Assembly: GCA_958295855.1 (NCBI GenBank)
Contig: OY282383.1
Location: 2,026,481-2,090,480 of the forward strand
DNA length: 64,000 nucleotides
Direction: 5' to 3'
From: an uncultured Poribacteria bacterium
GTDB taxonomy: Bacteria > Poribacteria > WGA-4E > WGA-3G
The translations under genes were made by a program, and so were the position numbers. The notes under the pieces were generated by a model. That model was not told the DNA's origin. It saw nothing but the letters and a program-made list of their open reading frames with translations, and did no database searches. Positions 50,400-59,178 of this stretch are shown in pieces (position 1 is the first letter of the stretch; every line of letters starts with the position of its first letter).

Positions 50400-51149
50400 T
50401 TGCAACAAGCACTCGAACCCAAAGCCATTGAGGTCACCGACTTGACAGTCGCCTATCAAGAAACCCCTGTTTTGTGGGATGTCGATCTGGATGTGCCACC
50501 GGGGGTGCTTTTGGCAATCGTCGGCCCCAACGGTGCTGGTAAAACAACCCTGATTAAGGCGATTTTGGGGTTGGTGCGCCCCGCCGCAGGGCGCGTCTTA
50601 ATTTATGACAAACCTTATGAAGCACAACGGCGGATTGTCGGCTATGTCCCGCAACGCGGCAGCGTTGACTGGGATTTTCCAACGAATGTATTGGATGTCG
50701 TCATGATGGGGCGTTACGGCACCTTGGGCTGGATACGGCGGCCGGGGAAGCCAGAACGAGAACTCGCTATACAGGCACTAGAGAAAGTCGGCATGCAGGC
50801 GTACACCACCCGACAAATCAGCCAACTCTCTGGCGGACAGCAGCAGCGCGTTTTTCTCGCACGTGCCCTCGTTCAAGATGCCACAATCTACTTGATGGAT
50901 GAACCTTTTCAAGGCGTAGACGCAACCACGGAGCGCGCAATTGTAGCCCTCCTTCAGGAACTCCGAGCAAACGGAAAAACGGTTGTCGTGGTGCATCACG
51001 ACCTGCAGACTGTAACCGACTACTTCGATTGGGTGATGCTTTTGAACATTCGTCGCATTGCCAGCGGGCCCGTTAACGAAACATTCACACCGGAGAATTT
51101 ACGCGCGACCTACGGTGGCCGCGTCGCCTTTATGCAAAATGTGAATTAG
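50400..51149 (+). CDS. Metal ABC transporter ATPase
   Basis: The 249-residue protein (TTG start, GGAG 10 nt upstream) has Walker [11 protein letters not shown]-loop [12 protein letters not shown], signature [15 protein letters not shown], Walker [11 protein letters not shown] and the H-loop VVHHDL. The '[11 protein letters not shown]' segment is typical of Mn/Zn importer ATPases (TroB, MntB, ZnuC). It energises the two permeases encoded downstream. Hairpin repeats and terminator-like sequences on both sides suggest the cluster is not one simple operon. Confidence 0.93.
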   Translation: MQQALEPKAIEVTDLTVAYQETPVLWDVDLDVPPGVLLAIVGPNGAGKTTLIKAILGLVRPAAGRVLIYDKPYEAQRRIVGYVPQRGSVDWDFPTNVLDVVMMGRYGTLGWIRRPGKPERELAIQALEKVGMQAYTTRQISQLSGGQQQRVFLARALVQDATIYLMDEPFQGVDATTERAIVALLQELRANGKTVVVVHHDLQTVTDYFDWVMLLNIRRIASGPVNETFTPENLRATYGGRVAFMQNVN

Positions 51150-51171
51150 ATTACAAGGTAATTGAGGCATA

Positions 51172-51370
51172 CCGTTAATTGGGTTTCTGCTCCGATTTTG
51201 ACAACGGAAAAATCGGGTTTCGTCATGAGTTCTAGAATTTTCTCTCCTAATTAACCTTGAATCAGAAACCGCCGACGAGAGCTGCCACAACGTCACAACC
51301 ACAGCAGAAACCGCCGGAACTAGGCAATAACAAAAGATCAGAAACCTCCGACGACATCTACAGTGCATTG
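51172..51370. repeat. Composite dispersed repeat, copy 1
   Basis: CCGTTAATTGGGTTTCTGCT, AAATCGGGTTTCGTCATGAG and CTTGAATCAGAAACCGCCGA occur in this order. The last block is echoed at 51300 and 51337, and the element is repeated at 52617-52803. It fills most of the gap between ATPase and permease genes; no coding sequence is visible. Confidence 0.75.
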
Positions 51371-51389
51371 TCAGAACTATCACGCCAAT

Positions 51390-51451
51390 GGTATTTGCCC
51401 CTGCTTTGCAGGGGGGAGGGTATTATCCCTGCTTTGCAGGGTTTCATACCC
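51390..51451. repeat. Covarying hairpin repeat, copies 4 and 5 in tandem
   Basis: Copy 4: GGTATT with CCCCTGC-TTT-GCAGGGG (51398-51414). Copy 5: GGGTAT (51418-51423), CCCTGC-TTT-GCAGGG (51427-51441) and ATACCC (51446-51451). Confidence 0.78.
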
Positions 51452-51459
51452 TGAATACC

Positions 51460-51491
51460 AAGTTGTGAACGAAAAGTGAACAACTTTTTTA
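51460..51491 (+). terminator. Rho-independent terminator between ATPase and permease genes (first)
   Basis: AAGTTGT (51460-51466) pairs with ACAACTT (51480-51486), followed by a T-run (ACTTTTTTATTTC). Confidence 0.65.
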
Positions 51492-51502
51492 TTTCTTACA
51501 TT

Positions 51503-51535
51503 GTTGTGAATTTTAATGAACAACTTTTTTATTTC
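51503..51535 (+). terminator. Second, tandem terminator-like hairpin
   Basis: GTTGT (51503-51507) pairs with ACAAC (51520-51524) and is followed by TTTTTTATTTC. TGAACAACTTTTTTATTTCT is an exact duplicate of the first terminator's 3' half, and a related tail lies at 50338-50355. Confidence 0.5.
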
Positions 51536-51569
51536 TTACATTTGCTGATTACTCCGCAAGGAATAACAA

Positions 51570-52511
51570 ATGATCTTGAACATTCTAACCCATTTTGACT
51601 ATACACTAATGATTGTCTCCATCGGTGCAGCCCTGCTCGGTACCGTCAGTGGCGCGCTCGGCACCTACGCCGTTTTGCGCCGGCAAAGCCTCCTCGGCGA
51701 TGCCATCTCGCATGCCGCCCTGCCGGGCATTGCAATCGCATTTCTGCTTACCGGCAGCAAAACGCCGCTGATTCTGGTACTCGGTGCAGCGATTGCAGGG
51801 TGGTTAGGCGCACTGCTCATTCTGAGCGTTGTGAAACTGACTCGCATCAAGTACGATAGTGCGCTCGGCATCGTCCTATCCACCTTTTTCGGTTTCGGAT
51901 TAGTCCTGCATACGCTGATTCAGCGAACCGGCAATGCGAATCAGGCGGGGTTAGACACGTTCCTCTTCGGACAAGCCGCCACAATTCTGGAACGCGACGT
52001 TCTCACAATGGGCATACTCGGGGGTATAGCACTCATCATTATGCTTGTCTTTTGGAAAGAGTTGAAACTCCTTGTTTTCGACGAAGGTTTCGCTGCATCT
52101 ATTGGGTTCCCGATCCGCGCACTTGACATTTTGCTGACCGGCCTCCTTGTCATTGCAATCGTTCTCGGTTTACAGGCGGTGGGGGCTGTGCTGATGAGTG
52201 CGATGTTGGTGGCACCAGCTGTTGCGGCACGGCAGTGGACAGACAAACTCAATATGATGGTGCTCCTCGCTGCGTGCTTTGGCGCACTCGCCGGCGTGAG
52301 CGGCACTATTATCAGCAGCAGCGCATCGCGTATCCCGACCGGTCCAACGATCGTGCTATGTGCAACGGTTATAGTTGGATTCTCAATTGCTTTTGCCCCA
52401 AACCGAGGGCTTGTGTGGCATCGGGTGCGGCAGCAACGACACAGACGGAGCTTGAAGGTGGCAACAGACAGGTTGTTGAAGCAACAGCGCCAAGGCGGCG
52501 ATGCACTATAA
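51570..52511 (+). CDS. Metal ABC transporter permease, first subunit
   Basis: The 313-residue protein has eight to nine hydrophobic helices of the ABC-3 (ZnuB/TroC) family: LGTVSGALGTYAVLRRQSLL, GDAISHAALPGIAIAFLL, LQAVGAVLMSAMLVAPAVAA and GVSGTIISSSASRIPTGPT. It forms half of the heteromeric Mn/Zn/Fe channel with the next gene. CAAGGAATAACAA precedes the ATG. It ends in a basic Arg/Gln-rich tail. Tandem terminators upstream imply its own promoter or readthrough control. Confidence 0.92.
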   Translation: MILNILTHFDYTLMIVSIGAALLGTVSGALGTYAVLRRQSLLGDAISHAALPGIAIAFLLTGSKTPLILVLGAAIAGWLGALLILSVVKLTRIKYDSALGIVLSTFFGFGLVLHTLIQRTGNANQAGLDTFLFGQAATILERDVLTMGILGGIALIIMLVFWKELKLLVFDEGFAASIGFPIRALDILLTGLLVIAIVLGLQAVGAVLMSAMLVAPAVAARQWTDKLNMMVLLAACFGALAGVSGTIISSSASRIPTGPTIVLCATVIVGFSIAFAPNRGLVWHRVRQQRHRRSLKVATDRLLKQQRQGGDAL

Positions 52512-52616
52512 CTTTGCTTGTATTGTAGGGGCAGTGCCTTGTGCCTGCCCATCCCGCCCAGCTTTTTAGTTGCAAGCGCCGCACGAGGACTCTTATGTAA
52601 ACCTTGCGTCAGATCT

Positions 52617-52803
52617 CCGTTAATTGGGGTTCTGCTCCGATTTTTCCGTTGATTGATTTTTCCCCAAGGAACCGGGCGGGAGGGAAGCAAAGCGTGGGAA
52701 GAAGCTGCTCAAAATCGGGTTTCGTAATGAGTTACTGTAGGAGCGATGTCCGAATCGCGACTTAGACTTGAATCAGAAACCTCCGACGAAATCTACAGTG
52801 CAA
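52617..52803. repeat. Composite dispersed repeat, copy 2
   Basis: It has the same blocks as 51172-51370 (CCGTTAATTGGGGTTCTGCT, AAAATCGGGTTTCGTAATGA, CTTGAATCAGAAACCTCCGA), here interrupted by a GTAGGAGCGATG palindrome at 52737-52761. The 360-bp gap between the two permease genes consists mainly of this element; no gene is visible. Confidence 0.75.
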
Positions 52804-52832
52804 CAGCGTTGACCCTGTGCATTCTCAATTCT

Positions 52833-52872
52833 CCGCAAGGAATGACGAAAAACCGCAAGGAATGACGAAAAA
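52833..52872 (+). repeat. 20-bp tandem duplication that doubles a ribosome binding site
   Basis: CCGCAAGGAATGACGAAAAA at 52833-52852 is repeated exactly at 52853-52872, directly before the ATG at 52873. Each unit contains AAGGAA and an ATG in another frame. Confidence 0.92.
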
Positions 52873-53982
52873 ATGGCAATGCATCAAATTGAAATCCAAC
52901 TCACAGCGATTGTTGTGGCAGTAGCATGTGCCCTACCCGGCGTATTCTTAGTACTACGACGGATGACCTTAATGAGCGACGCGATTAGCCACGCCATTCT
53001 CCCCGGCATCGTACTCGCCTTTTTTCTCACAGAGAGCCTGTCGTCACCGCTTCTGATTCTTGCTGCTGCGGGGACCGGTGTGCTTACCGTTGTTTTCGTC
53101 GAATTGTTGCAACAGACGAAACTTTTAAAAGAGGATGCCGCTATCGGATTGACATTCCCTGCTCTTTTTAGCATCGGGGTAATCCTAATCTCCCGGTTCG
53201 CAGGCAACGTTCACCTGGATATGGATGCCGTACTCCTCGGAGAAATCGCCTACGCCCATTTAAACCGACTGGAGGTTTTCGGATACAACATGGGGCCCGT
53301 AGCACTATATGTGATGGGCACAATTCTTGTGCTGAATCTCGCCTTTATTTTGCTGTTTTACAAAGAGTTGAAGTTGGCAACGTTTGACGCAAGTTTAGCC
53401 GCCGCGCTGGGGTTCGCCCCTACCCTTATCCATTACGGACTGATGACGTTGGTATCCGTGACAACAGTCGGTGCGTTTGACGCGGTCGGCTCTATCCTGG
53501 TGGTTGCCCTCATTGCGGGCCCGCCTGCAACCGCTTACCTGATGACAGACAGCCTGGGACGCATGCTCATCCTCAGTGCCATTATCGGGAGCGTGAACGC
53601 CATAAGTGGCTATTGGCTTGCCTACCTTTTTGATGTCTCCATTGCGGGGGCAATCGCCACGATGACGCTTCTCATTTTCGGGCTGACCTTCTTGGTTGTT
53701 CCTGAGCGCGGACTCATCGCCATTGCGCGCAGGCGGGCGCGGCAGAAGTGGGAATTTGCCCAAAAGATGTTAGTCATCCACCTCCTTAATCACGAAGGGC
53801 TTCCTGAAGCAGAAGCGGAATCAGAAATAGCACACCTTCATGAACACCTCCGCTGGGAGCCCACCTTTGCAACCCAGGTCGTTAAATATGCCCTAAACAA
53901 CCGATGTGTTTCTCAAAAAGAGACGCAGTTAACTTTAACAGAGCAAGGGCGCGCTATGGCACGGCAGGTGCTTGTGCAATAA
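52873..53982 (+). CDS. Metal ABC transporter permease with C-terminal winged-helix-like domain
   Basis: The 369-residue protein has an ABC-3 permease domain (about 1-285; ALPGVFLVLRRMTLMSDAIS, SHAILPGIVLAFFL, AFDAVGSILVVALIAGPPAT) with eight or nine helices. A soluble C-terminal domain (about 300-369) with VIHLLNHEGLPEAEAESEIA and LTLTEQGRAMARQVL follows. That tail looks like a winged helix of the DtxR type, as found on some Mn/Fe importer permeases, and may sense metal or bind the regulator. It pairs with the preceding permease. Its ribosome site is duplicated. Confidence 0.9.
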   Translation: MAMHQIEIQLTAIVVAVACALPGVFLVLRRMTLMSDAISHAILPGIVLAFFLTESLSSPLLILAAAGTGVLTVVFVELLQQTKLLKEDAAIGLTFPALFSIGVILISRFAGNVHLDMDAVLLGEIAYAHLNRLEVFGYNMGPVALYVMGTILVLNLAFILLFYKELKLATFDASLAAALGFAPTLIHYGLMTLVSVTTVGAFDAVGSILVVALIAGPPATAYLMTDSLGRMLILSAIIGSVNAISGYWLAYLFDVSIAGAIATMTLLIFGLTFLVVPERGLIAIARRRARQKWEFAQKMLVIHLLNHEGLPEAEAESEIAHLHEHLRWEPTFATQVVKYALNNRCVSQKETQLTLTEQGRAMARQVLVQ

Positions 53983-53993
53983 TATTATGGCCC

Positions 53994-54022
53994 TTGTGCA
54001 ATTTCTGGAATTGTGTTATAAT
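53994..54022 (+). promoter_or_regulatory. Promoter of the YyaL-DsbD gene
   Basis: TTGTGC at 53994-53999, a 17-bp spacer and TATAAT at 54017-54022; the ACTTATACCGAATTAAC repeat (54041) lies in the leader. Confidence 0.6.
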
Positions 54023-54151
54023 AGACCTCGTTAGGCTTAGACTTATACCGAATTAACGCGATGTGTATTGTTTTTCAGCGGCTGAAAAAAGGTAACTACG
54101 AATCAAAGGAATATCGTATTACGCAGTTTGAATGAAAATGGGGATGTTAGC

Positions 54152-56506
54152 ATGAAGCAAATCAACTGGAAGCGTTTTTTTGGGTTTCTGATTTTTCTCA
54201 ATATCGTGTGGATAGCAAGGGCAGACGACACTGCACTCAAAAACCCGGACGGCACATGGAAATGGACCAATCGGCTCATCCATGAAACTAGCCCCTATCT
54301 GCTGCTCCACGCACATAATCCTGTAGACTGGCATCCCTGGGACGATGAAGCACTGGCAAAGGCAAAAGCCGAAAATAAACCGATTTTCCTCTCTGTCGGC
54401 TATTCTACATGTTACTGGTGCCACGTGATGGAGCGTAAAGTCTTCTCAAACCCGGAAATCGCCGCGCAGATGAACGAGAACTTTATTAATATCAAAATTG
54501 ACAGGGAAGAACGCCCAGAACTCGATGAAATCTACATGACCGCGACGCAGCTGTTACTCCAGCGCGGCGGCTGGCCCAATTCCGTCTTTCTCACCCCTGA
54601 TTTGGAGCCGTTTTATGCCGGCACCTATTTCCCACCGACAGATATGCCCGGACGACCGGGGTTCCCAACTATTCTGGAGGCAGTGCATGAGGCATGGGAC
54701 ACCCGCGAAGCAGAGGTCATCGAATCAGCGAACCAGATTGCCCGCGCCATTGAGATGGCAACCAATAAAAGATTTACTTCCATCCCTGCCAAACCGCCAG
54801 ACCGTTCCCTCATCTCCACTGCTGTGTCACACCTACGAACCTCCTATAGTCACGCTTACGGCGGATTTGGCAGCGCACCAAAATTTCCAAGCCCCGCCAA
54901 TTTGGAGTTCCTATTGCGTGAATACGAACGTGCCCACGACGAATCGCTCCTAAAGATGGTAACACATACGCTGGATATGATGGCGTATGGCGGAATGTAT
55001 GACCAGGTTGGTGGAGGATTTCACCGATATTCTGTTGATGCAAAATGGCTCATCCCTCACTTTGAGAAGATGCTTTACGACAATGCACAATTGGCGAAAA
55101 TCTATCTCCACGCCTATCAGCTAACCCAAGAACCCCGCTACCAACGCATTGCTGAAGAAATCTTCGGTTTTATTTTTCGCGAGATGACAGCACCCGAAGG
55201 CGGGTTTTACGCCGCCTTGGATGCTGAAACGGATGCCGAAGAGGGAAAATACTATATCTGGACTGCGGATGAAATTCAGGAAATCCTCGGCAAAAAACAT
55301 GCGGCACGTTTTGCCTCACGCTACGGTGTGGATAAGGGACCTAACTTTGAAGGGAAAAGTGTTCTCTACGTACCGGAAGGGACAGCGGCGGAGGATTCTG
55401 TGAAGAACTTGGCAACCGCGCGGGAAAAACTCTTAGCAGCACGCTTTGAGCGGGAATACCCTTTGTTGGATACAAAAATCATTGTTAGCTGGAACGGTTT
55501 GATGATAGATGCGTTCGCCTATGGCTACCAAGTGCTTGGCGAGGAACGGTATCTCACCGCCGCGTCAAAAGCCGCCCAGTTTATTCTTGACACCTTGAGA
55601 AAACCCAACGGTGAATTGTGGCATACGTATTCTCTCGCCTCAGCCCCGCTTCAACCTGAGAATGCATCGAAGCCATCTTCCACATCTTCCACACATGGTG
55701 TTGTGAAGATCGATGCATATCTTGACGACTACGCCTTTTTTGTACGCGGGCTGCTGCGATTGTACCACGCCACAGGGGAAGAACAGTGGTTAAATTCAGC
55801 AAGAACACTAACCGATACAATGATTCAACTCTTTTGGGATGACAAAAACGGAGGCTTCTATTACACAAAAGCAGATGCAAAACAGTTAATTGTCCGCACC
55901 AAAAAACCGTACGATTCCGCAATTCCCTCCGGCAACGCCGTGGCTGTCAATAATCTCTTAACGCTCGATGCAAGCTACCAGCATTACGCTGAGAAAACGC
56001 TGCGAATTTTTGGTGAAACAATGGGGCAATCCCCCTCATCCTTCATGCACATGCTTTTCGCCCTGAACCACTACCTAACCGTAGAAGAAAACCTTGATCC
56101 CTCAGTTCCCCAGTCTCTCGTAACGGCAACCGCCGACATTAAAGCCAAAAACGGCGATACATTCAACGTGGCACTTCATCTCAAAATCGCCACAGGTTGG
56201 CATATTAACGCGAACCCCGCCGGGCAAACTAATTTAATTCCGACAACCGTTGCAGTGGATGCGGATGCCCCGGTGGAGGTTGTTGATGTAGCCTACCCGA
56301 AAGGCAGATCTGCCCGTTTTGAATTTAGCGACGAGCCCTTGAATGTTTATGAAGAAAGCCTTGCGATTCCGTTGCGGTTAAAATGGAAACCAAATGTAGC
56401 CCGCGAGAAAAACGGCTTAATTACACTGAAATTCACCTATCAACCTTGTAATGAGACAGAGTGTTTATTGCCGCAGGTGTTGGACATTCCGATGGAATTA
56501 CCGTAG
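54152..56506 (+). CDS. Secreted YyaL/DUF255 thioredoxin-like protein fused to DsbD-type domain
   Basis: From the ATG at 54152 (GGGGAT, 7-nt spacing) the protein has 784 residues: a signal peptide (about 8-24), a thioredoxin-like DUF255 domain with [10 protein letters not shown] (Cys87, Cys90), and an (alpha/alpha)6 barrel (about 200-640, with [19 protein letters not shown] and [14 protein letters not shown]). A C-terminal DsbD-alpha-like beta domain (about 655-784) carries two Cys in [11 protein letters not shown]. YyaL/SPATA20 proteins are usually cytoplasmic without the last domain. This fusion looks like a periplasmic thiol-disulfide protein in which the DsbD-like domain could pass electrons to or from the CYWC pair. 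Confidence 0.88.
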   Translation: MKQINWKRFFGFLIFLNIVWIARADDTALKNPDGTWKWTNRLIHETSPYLLLHAHNPVDWHPWDDEALAKAKAENKPIFLSVGYSTCYWCHVMERKVFSNPEIAAQMNENFINIKIDREERPELDEIYMTATQLLLQRGGWPNSVFLTPDLEPFYAGTYFPPTDMPGRPGFPTILEAVHEAWDTREAEVIESANQIARAIEMATNKRFTSIPAKPPDRSLISTAVSHLRTSYSHAYGGFGSAPKFPSPANLEFLLREYERAHDESLLKMVTHTLDMMAYGGMYDQVGGGFHRYSVDAKWLIPHFEKMLYDNAQLAKIYLHAYQLTQEPRYQRIAEEIFGFIFREMTAPEGGFYAALDAETDAEEGKYYIWTADEIQEILGKKHAARFASRYGVDKGPNFEGKSVLYVPEGTAAEDSVKNLATAREKLLAARFEREYPLLDTKIIVSWNGLMIDAFAYGYQVLGEERYLTAASKAAQFILDTLRKPNGELWHTYSLASAPLQPENASKPSSTSSTHGVVKIDAYLDDYAFFVRGLLRLYHATGEEQWLNSARTLTDTMIQLFWDDKNGGFYYTKADAKQLIVRTKKPYDSAIPSGNAVAVNNLLTLDASYQHYAEKTLRIFGETMGQSPSSFMHMLFALNHYLTVEENLDPSVPQSLVTATADIKAKNGDTFNVALHLKIATGWHINANPAGQTNLIPTTVAVDADAPVEVVDVAYPKGRSARFEFSDEPLNVYEESLAIPLRLKWKPNVAREKNGLITLKFTYQPCNETECLLPQVLDIPMELP

Positions 56507-56641
56507 GCAAGGAGCCACTGCCCGTACTTGCCCGCAAATTCGTAGCGCCCTTTATCTTGGTGGTGCAGTATCTCCTGACTTCGGACCGGCTACGGAGATG
56601 AGTTCCCCCGTGCCTCGCACTTCCCTCCGCTATAATTCATC

Positions 56642-56670
56642 TTGCAGATATAATCGGAATCCGTTATAGT
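56642..56670 (+). promoter_or_regulatory. Promoter of the P1 peptidase gene
   Basis: TTGCAG at 56642-56647 and TATAGT at 56665-56670 are 17 bp apart, about 33 bp before the ATG at 56703. Confidence 0.55.
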
Positions 56671-56702
56671 AGTCTTTAGAAACCCCAAACAGCGTGTAAC
56701 CT

Positions 56703-57653
56703 ATGGAATCGGCGAATCATACTCTCACTGCGATAGATGAAATCAAGGTAGGCCACGCTACCGATCTAACCGCCCTGACAGGGTGTACCGTTATCCTCAG
56801 TCCAGCAGGAGCAACGGCAGGTGTTGATGTGCGCGGTGCGGCACCCGGCACGCGCGAGACAGAAGCACTCCGGCCCGGACGCTTAGTCCAGAAAGCCCAC
56901 GCCGTGCTACTGACAGGCGGAAGTGCTTTCGGGTTGGATGCTGCAAGCGGTGTCGTCCAATACCTTGAAGCACAGAACGTCGGCTTTCCCGCCGGGCCTG
57001 TTCGTGTACCGATTGTTCCGGCAGCTGTTATTTTTGATCTGGGAGTTGGCGATGCAAAGGTGCGTCCCGACCGGCAGATGGGCTATCAGGCGTGTCTTAA
57101 CGCAACAACTGAACCAGTGGCGATGGGTACCGTCGGTGCTGGTACAGGAGCCACCGTCGGTAAAGCCCCCGGCGTGAGACCTTCTCCGGGTGGTGTCGGT
57201 TCGGCGTGCAGACATCTCGATTCCGGTTTAATTGTCGCTGCAATTATGGTTGTGAATGCGGTTGGGAATGTTGTGCATCCTGCGACGGGTGAGATTGTTG
57301 CGGGTGGGAAAGAAAACGGCAGTTTCGTAGACATCACCGAGCGGTTATTAGAGCAGCGTGCGCGCTTGGAAAGCTCGCCTACAGGAATAGATACAAGCCC
57401 AGTTCACGGAACAAGCACAACTATCGGCGTTGTTGCCACAAACGCAGCACTCTCCCCTGCGGAAACGAACCGGGTTGCAGAGATGGCACACGATGGGATG
57501 GCGCGAGCCATCCGTCCGTCGCATACTATGTTTGATGGCGATACGCTTTTCGCCCTCGCCACAGGCACGTACACCGAGAGCAGCGTGAATACTGTCGGTA
57601 TCCTCGCTGCGGAAGTAGTCGCAGCGGCAATTGTTGAAGCTGTAACCGCCTAA
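56703..57653 (+). CDS. P1-family (DmpA-type) peptidase
   Basis: The 316-residue protein has the DmpA/ornithine acetyltransferase-like fold: IDEIKVGHATDLTALTGCTV, GGSAFGLDAASGVVQYLE, VPAAVIFDLGVGDAKVRPD and GGVGSACRHLDSGLIVAAIM. The late segment HGTSTTIGVVATNAAL holds the small residue region where P1 enzymes self-cleave into two chains. The family includes beta- and L-aminopeptidases. No signal peptide is visible. Its stop overlaps the convergent phosphodiesterase stop by 4 nt. Confidence 0.88.
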   Translation: MESANHTLTAIDEIKVGHATDLTALTGCTVILSPAGATAGVDVRGAAPGTRETEALRPGRLVQKAHAVLLTGGSAFGLDAASGVVQYLEAQNVGFPAGPVRVPIVPAAVIFDLGVGDAKVRPDRQMGYQACLNATTEPVAMGTVGAGTGATVGKAPGVRPSPGGVGSACRHLDSGLIVAAIMVVNAVGNVVHPATGEIVAGGKENGSFVDITERLLEQRARLESSPTGIDTSPVHGTSTTIGVVATNAALSPAETNRVAEMAHDGMARAIRPSHTMFDGDTLFALATGTYTESSVNTVGILAAEVVAAAIVEAVTA

Positions 57654-59026
57654 ATCGGTTTCCCCCGCATCGCCGGCGGAATCTCAAGACCGAATTCCGC
57701 CAGCACTGTCGGTGCAATGTCATATAAACTTCTGGCGGGGATATACCCTTGTGCCTGTCCATCCCGTTTGATAATAAAAATGCCCATCTCCGCGTGGTTG
57801 CAATCGTCGGGACCGGTGTCGTTTTGGTATGTATAGATGCTGTTGTATCCAACACTCCCCACCGAACGCCAAAAAAGATTTCCAAAGTAGACGATGAGAT
57901 CTGGTGCAATATTTCGGCATTCCCGGTAAACCGCTTCCGGTTTAAAGACTCGCGTCCCAATGTTGTGCCCCGCCTCATCTACGATAGCTTCAAGTTGTAT
58001 CTTTAATTTATCACGAACTTTTTCATAATCTTCCGGCGCAACAACGCCATGGGGTTCTCTGTCCTTGACATTCATAAAGATTCGGGCATAATATCCACCC
58101 TCCCCCCATGCCTCTGTTTTTTCCCAATCTACCAGATCTGCTGTCCACGGCGTAACCCCTTGCGGCTCTGTTTTAAGCGTCAGATAACCGTGCTTTCGGA
58201 GCCATTCATTGACGCAAATACCGCCGTCCATCCGCTTTGCACCGTGGTCGGAGACGACAATGACGGTGGTGTTTTCATCAATGTCTGCTAACATCCGTCC
58301 CAATTCCTCATCGAGGGTTTGATAGTAGTTTCGCATTGTCTCTGAGAACGGCGAATTCGGTTCATGCTGCCGGTGTGTCTTATCCCAAAACCGCCAGAAG
58401 GCGTGGTGGAGCCGGTCGGAGCCCATTTCAACCATCGTAAACAGGTCCCATTCCTTCGTCTTCAGCAGATGCCGTGCTACCTTAAACCGCTCCGCTGTCA
58501 TTTTGAAGAGCTCGCGTTCTAACTCGGCGCGCTGCTCTGTTCGGAAATTTGGAATATCAATCATGTAATCCCTTGAAACTTGGGCAATTTCACGCGTAAG
58601 CCTCGGAGGAAAAGTCCACTGCGAATTACGGTTAGGCGTGAGGAAACTGGTAACCATCCACCCTGGAAACGGCTTGGGCGGGTAGGTTAGCGGAACTCCC
58701 AAAACGACCGATTTTTTATGAGCACGCCCTAAAAGCTCCCACAGCGTCGGCACTTTCACCGCGTGTGAATTAACAATGTAGAGGTTATCGTAGGAATAAT
58801 CTTTACGGTTGCGAAATCCGTATATGCCGAGCTCACCGGGTTCTCGGCTCGTCATCATGCACATCCACGCTGGCACAGTGATAGGCGGGATAGTGCTCTC
58901 CAATTGGCCGTAGGTGCCCTCTTCCATCAAGCGGCGTGTGTTGGGCATATCAGTTTTGAACGCCTCAAAGACAAGCTCAGGCGCAGCGCAATCCCAACCG
59001 ATAATGAGTACTCGTTTTTTCATCAA
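57650..59026 (-). CDS. Type I phosphodiesterase/nucleotide pyrophosphatase family protein
   Basis: The 458-residue protein belongs to the alkaline phosphatase superfamily: metal Asp in VLIIGWDCAAPELVFE, the nucleophile region STIPPITVPAWMCMMT with Thr/Ser, HAFWRFWDKTHR, and the late metal site VIVVSDHGAKRMDGG (Asp-His). AP-superfamily members of this subgroup hydrolyse phosphodiesters or pyrophosphates; the true substrate is unknown. It has no signal peptide. It lies upstream-adjacent to a sulfatase of the same superfamily on the same strand. Confidence 0.88.
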   Translation of the reverse strand: MMKKRVLIIGWDCAAPELVFEAFKTDMPNTRRLMEEGTYGQLESTIPPITVPAWMCMMTSREPGELGIYGFRNRKDYSYDNLYIVNSHAVKVPTLWELLGRAHKKSVVLGVPLTYPPKPFPGWMVTSFLTPNRNSQWTFPPRLTREIAQVSRDYMIDIPNFRTEQRAELERELFKMTAERFKVARHLLKTKEWDLFTMVEMGSDRLHHAFWRFWDKTHRQHEPNSPFSETMRNYYQTLDEELGRMLADIDENTTVIVVSDHGAKRMDGGICVNEWLRKHGYLTLKTEPQGVTPWTADLVDWEKTEAWGEGGYYARIFMNVKDREPHGVVAPEDYEKVRDKLKIQLEAIVDEAGHNIGTRVFKPEAVYRECRNIAPDLIVYFGNLFWRSVGSVGYNSIYTYQNDTGPDDCNHAEMGIFIIKRDGQAQGYIPARSLYDIAPTVLAEFGLEIPPAMRGKPI

Positions 59027-59046
59027 TTATTTTCCTACCTGGCAAT

Positions 59047-59076
59047 GCGATAAACCCAGCAAAGCTGGGTATACGC
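59047..59076. repeat. Covarying hairpin repeat, copy 6 (CCCAGC-AAA-GCTGGG)
   Basis: ACCCAGC (59054-59060), AAA, GCTGGGT (59064-59070), with flanking GCGATA and TATACGC. The inner-stem variable pair is A-T here, C-G at 50240/50296 and T-A at 14955/51390/51418. Confidence 0.75.
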
Positions 59077-59178
59077 TTTCAACGAATGGGACAGCCCCTT
59101 CCATCCTTCCATCCTTTCACTCTTCCCGTTACGGTACAACAGCGTGTGCCGACTACCTTTTTCTCGATTTGTGCCACA

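Noticed and set aside
57650..59026. Annotation of the phosphodiesterase as a sulfatase because a sulfatase is adjacent.
   Set aside because: It lacks the CxPxR/SxPxR formylglycine motif and matches the phosphodiesterase branch of the alkaline phosphatase superfamily.
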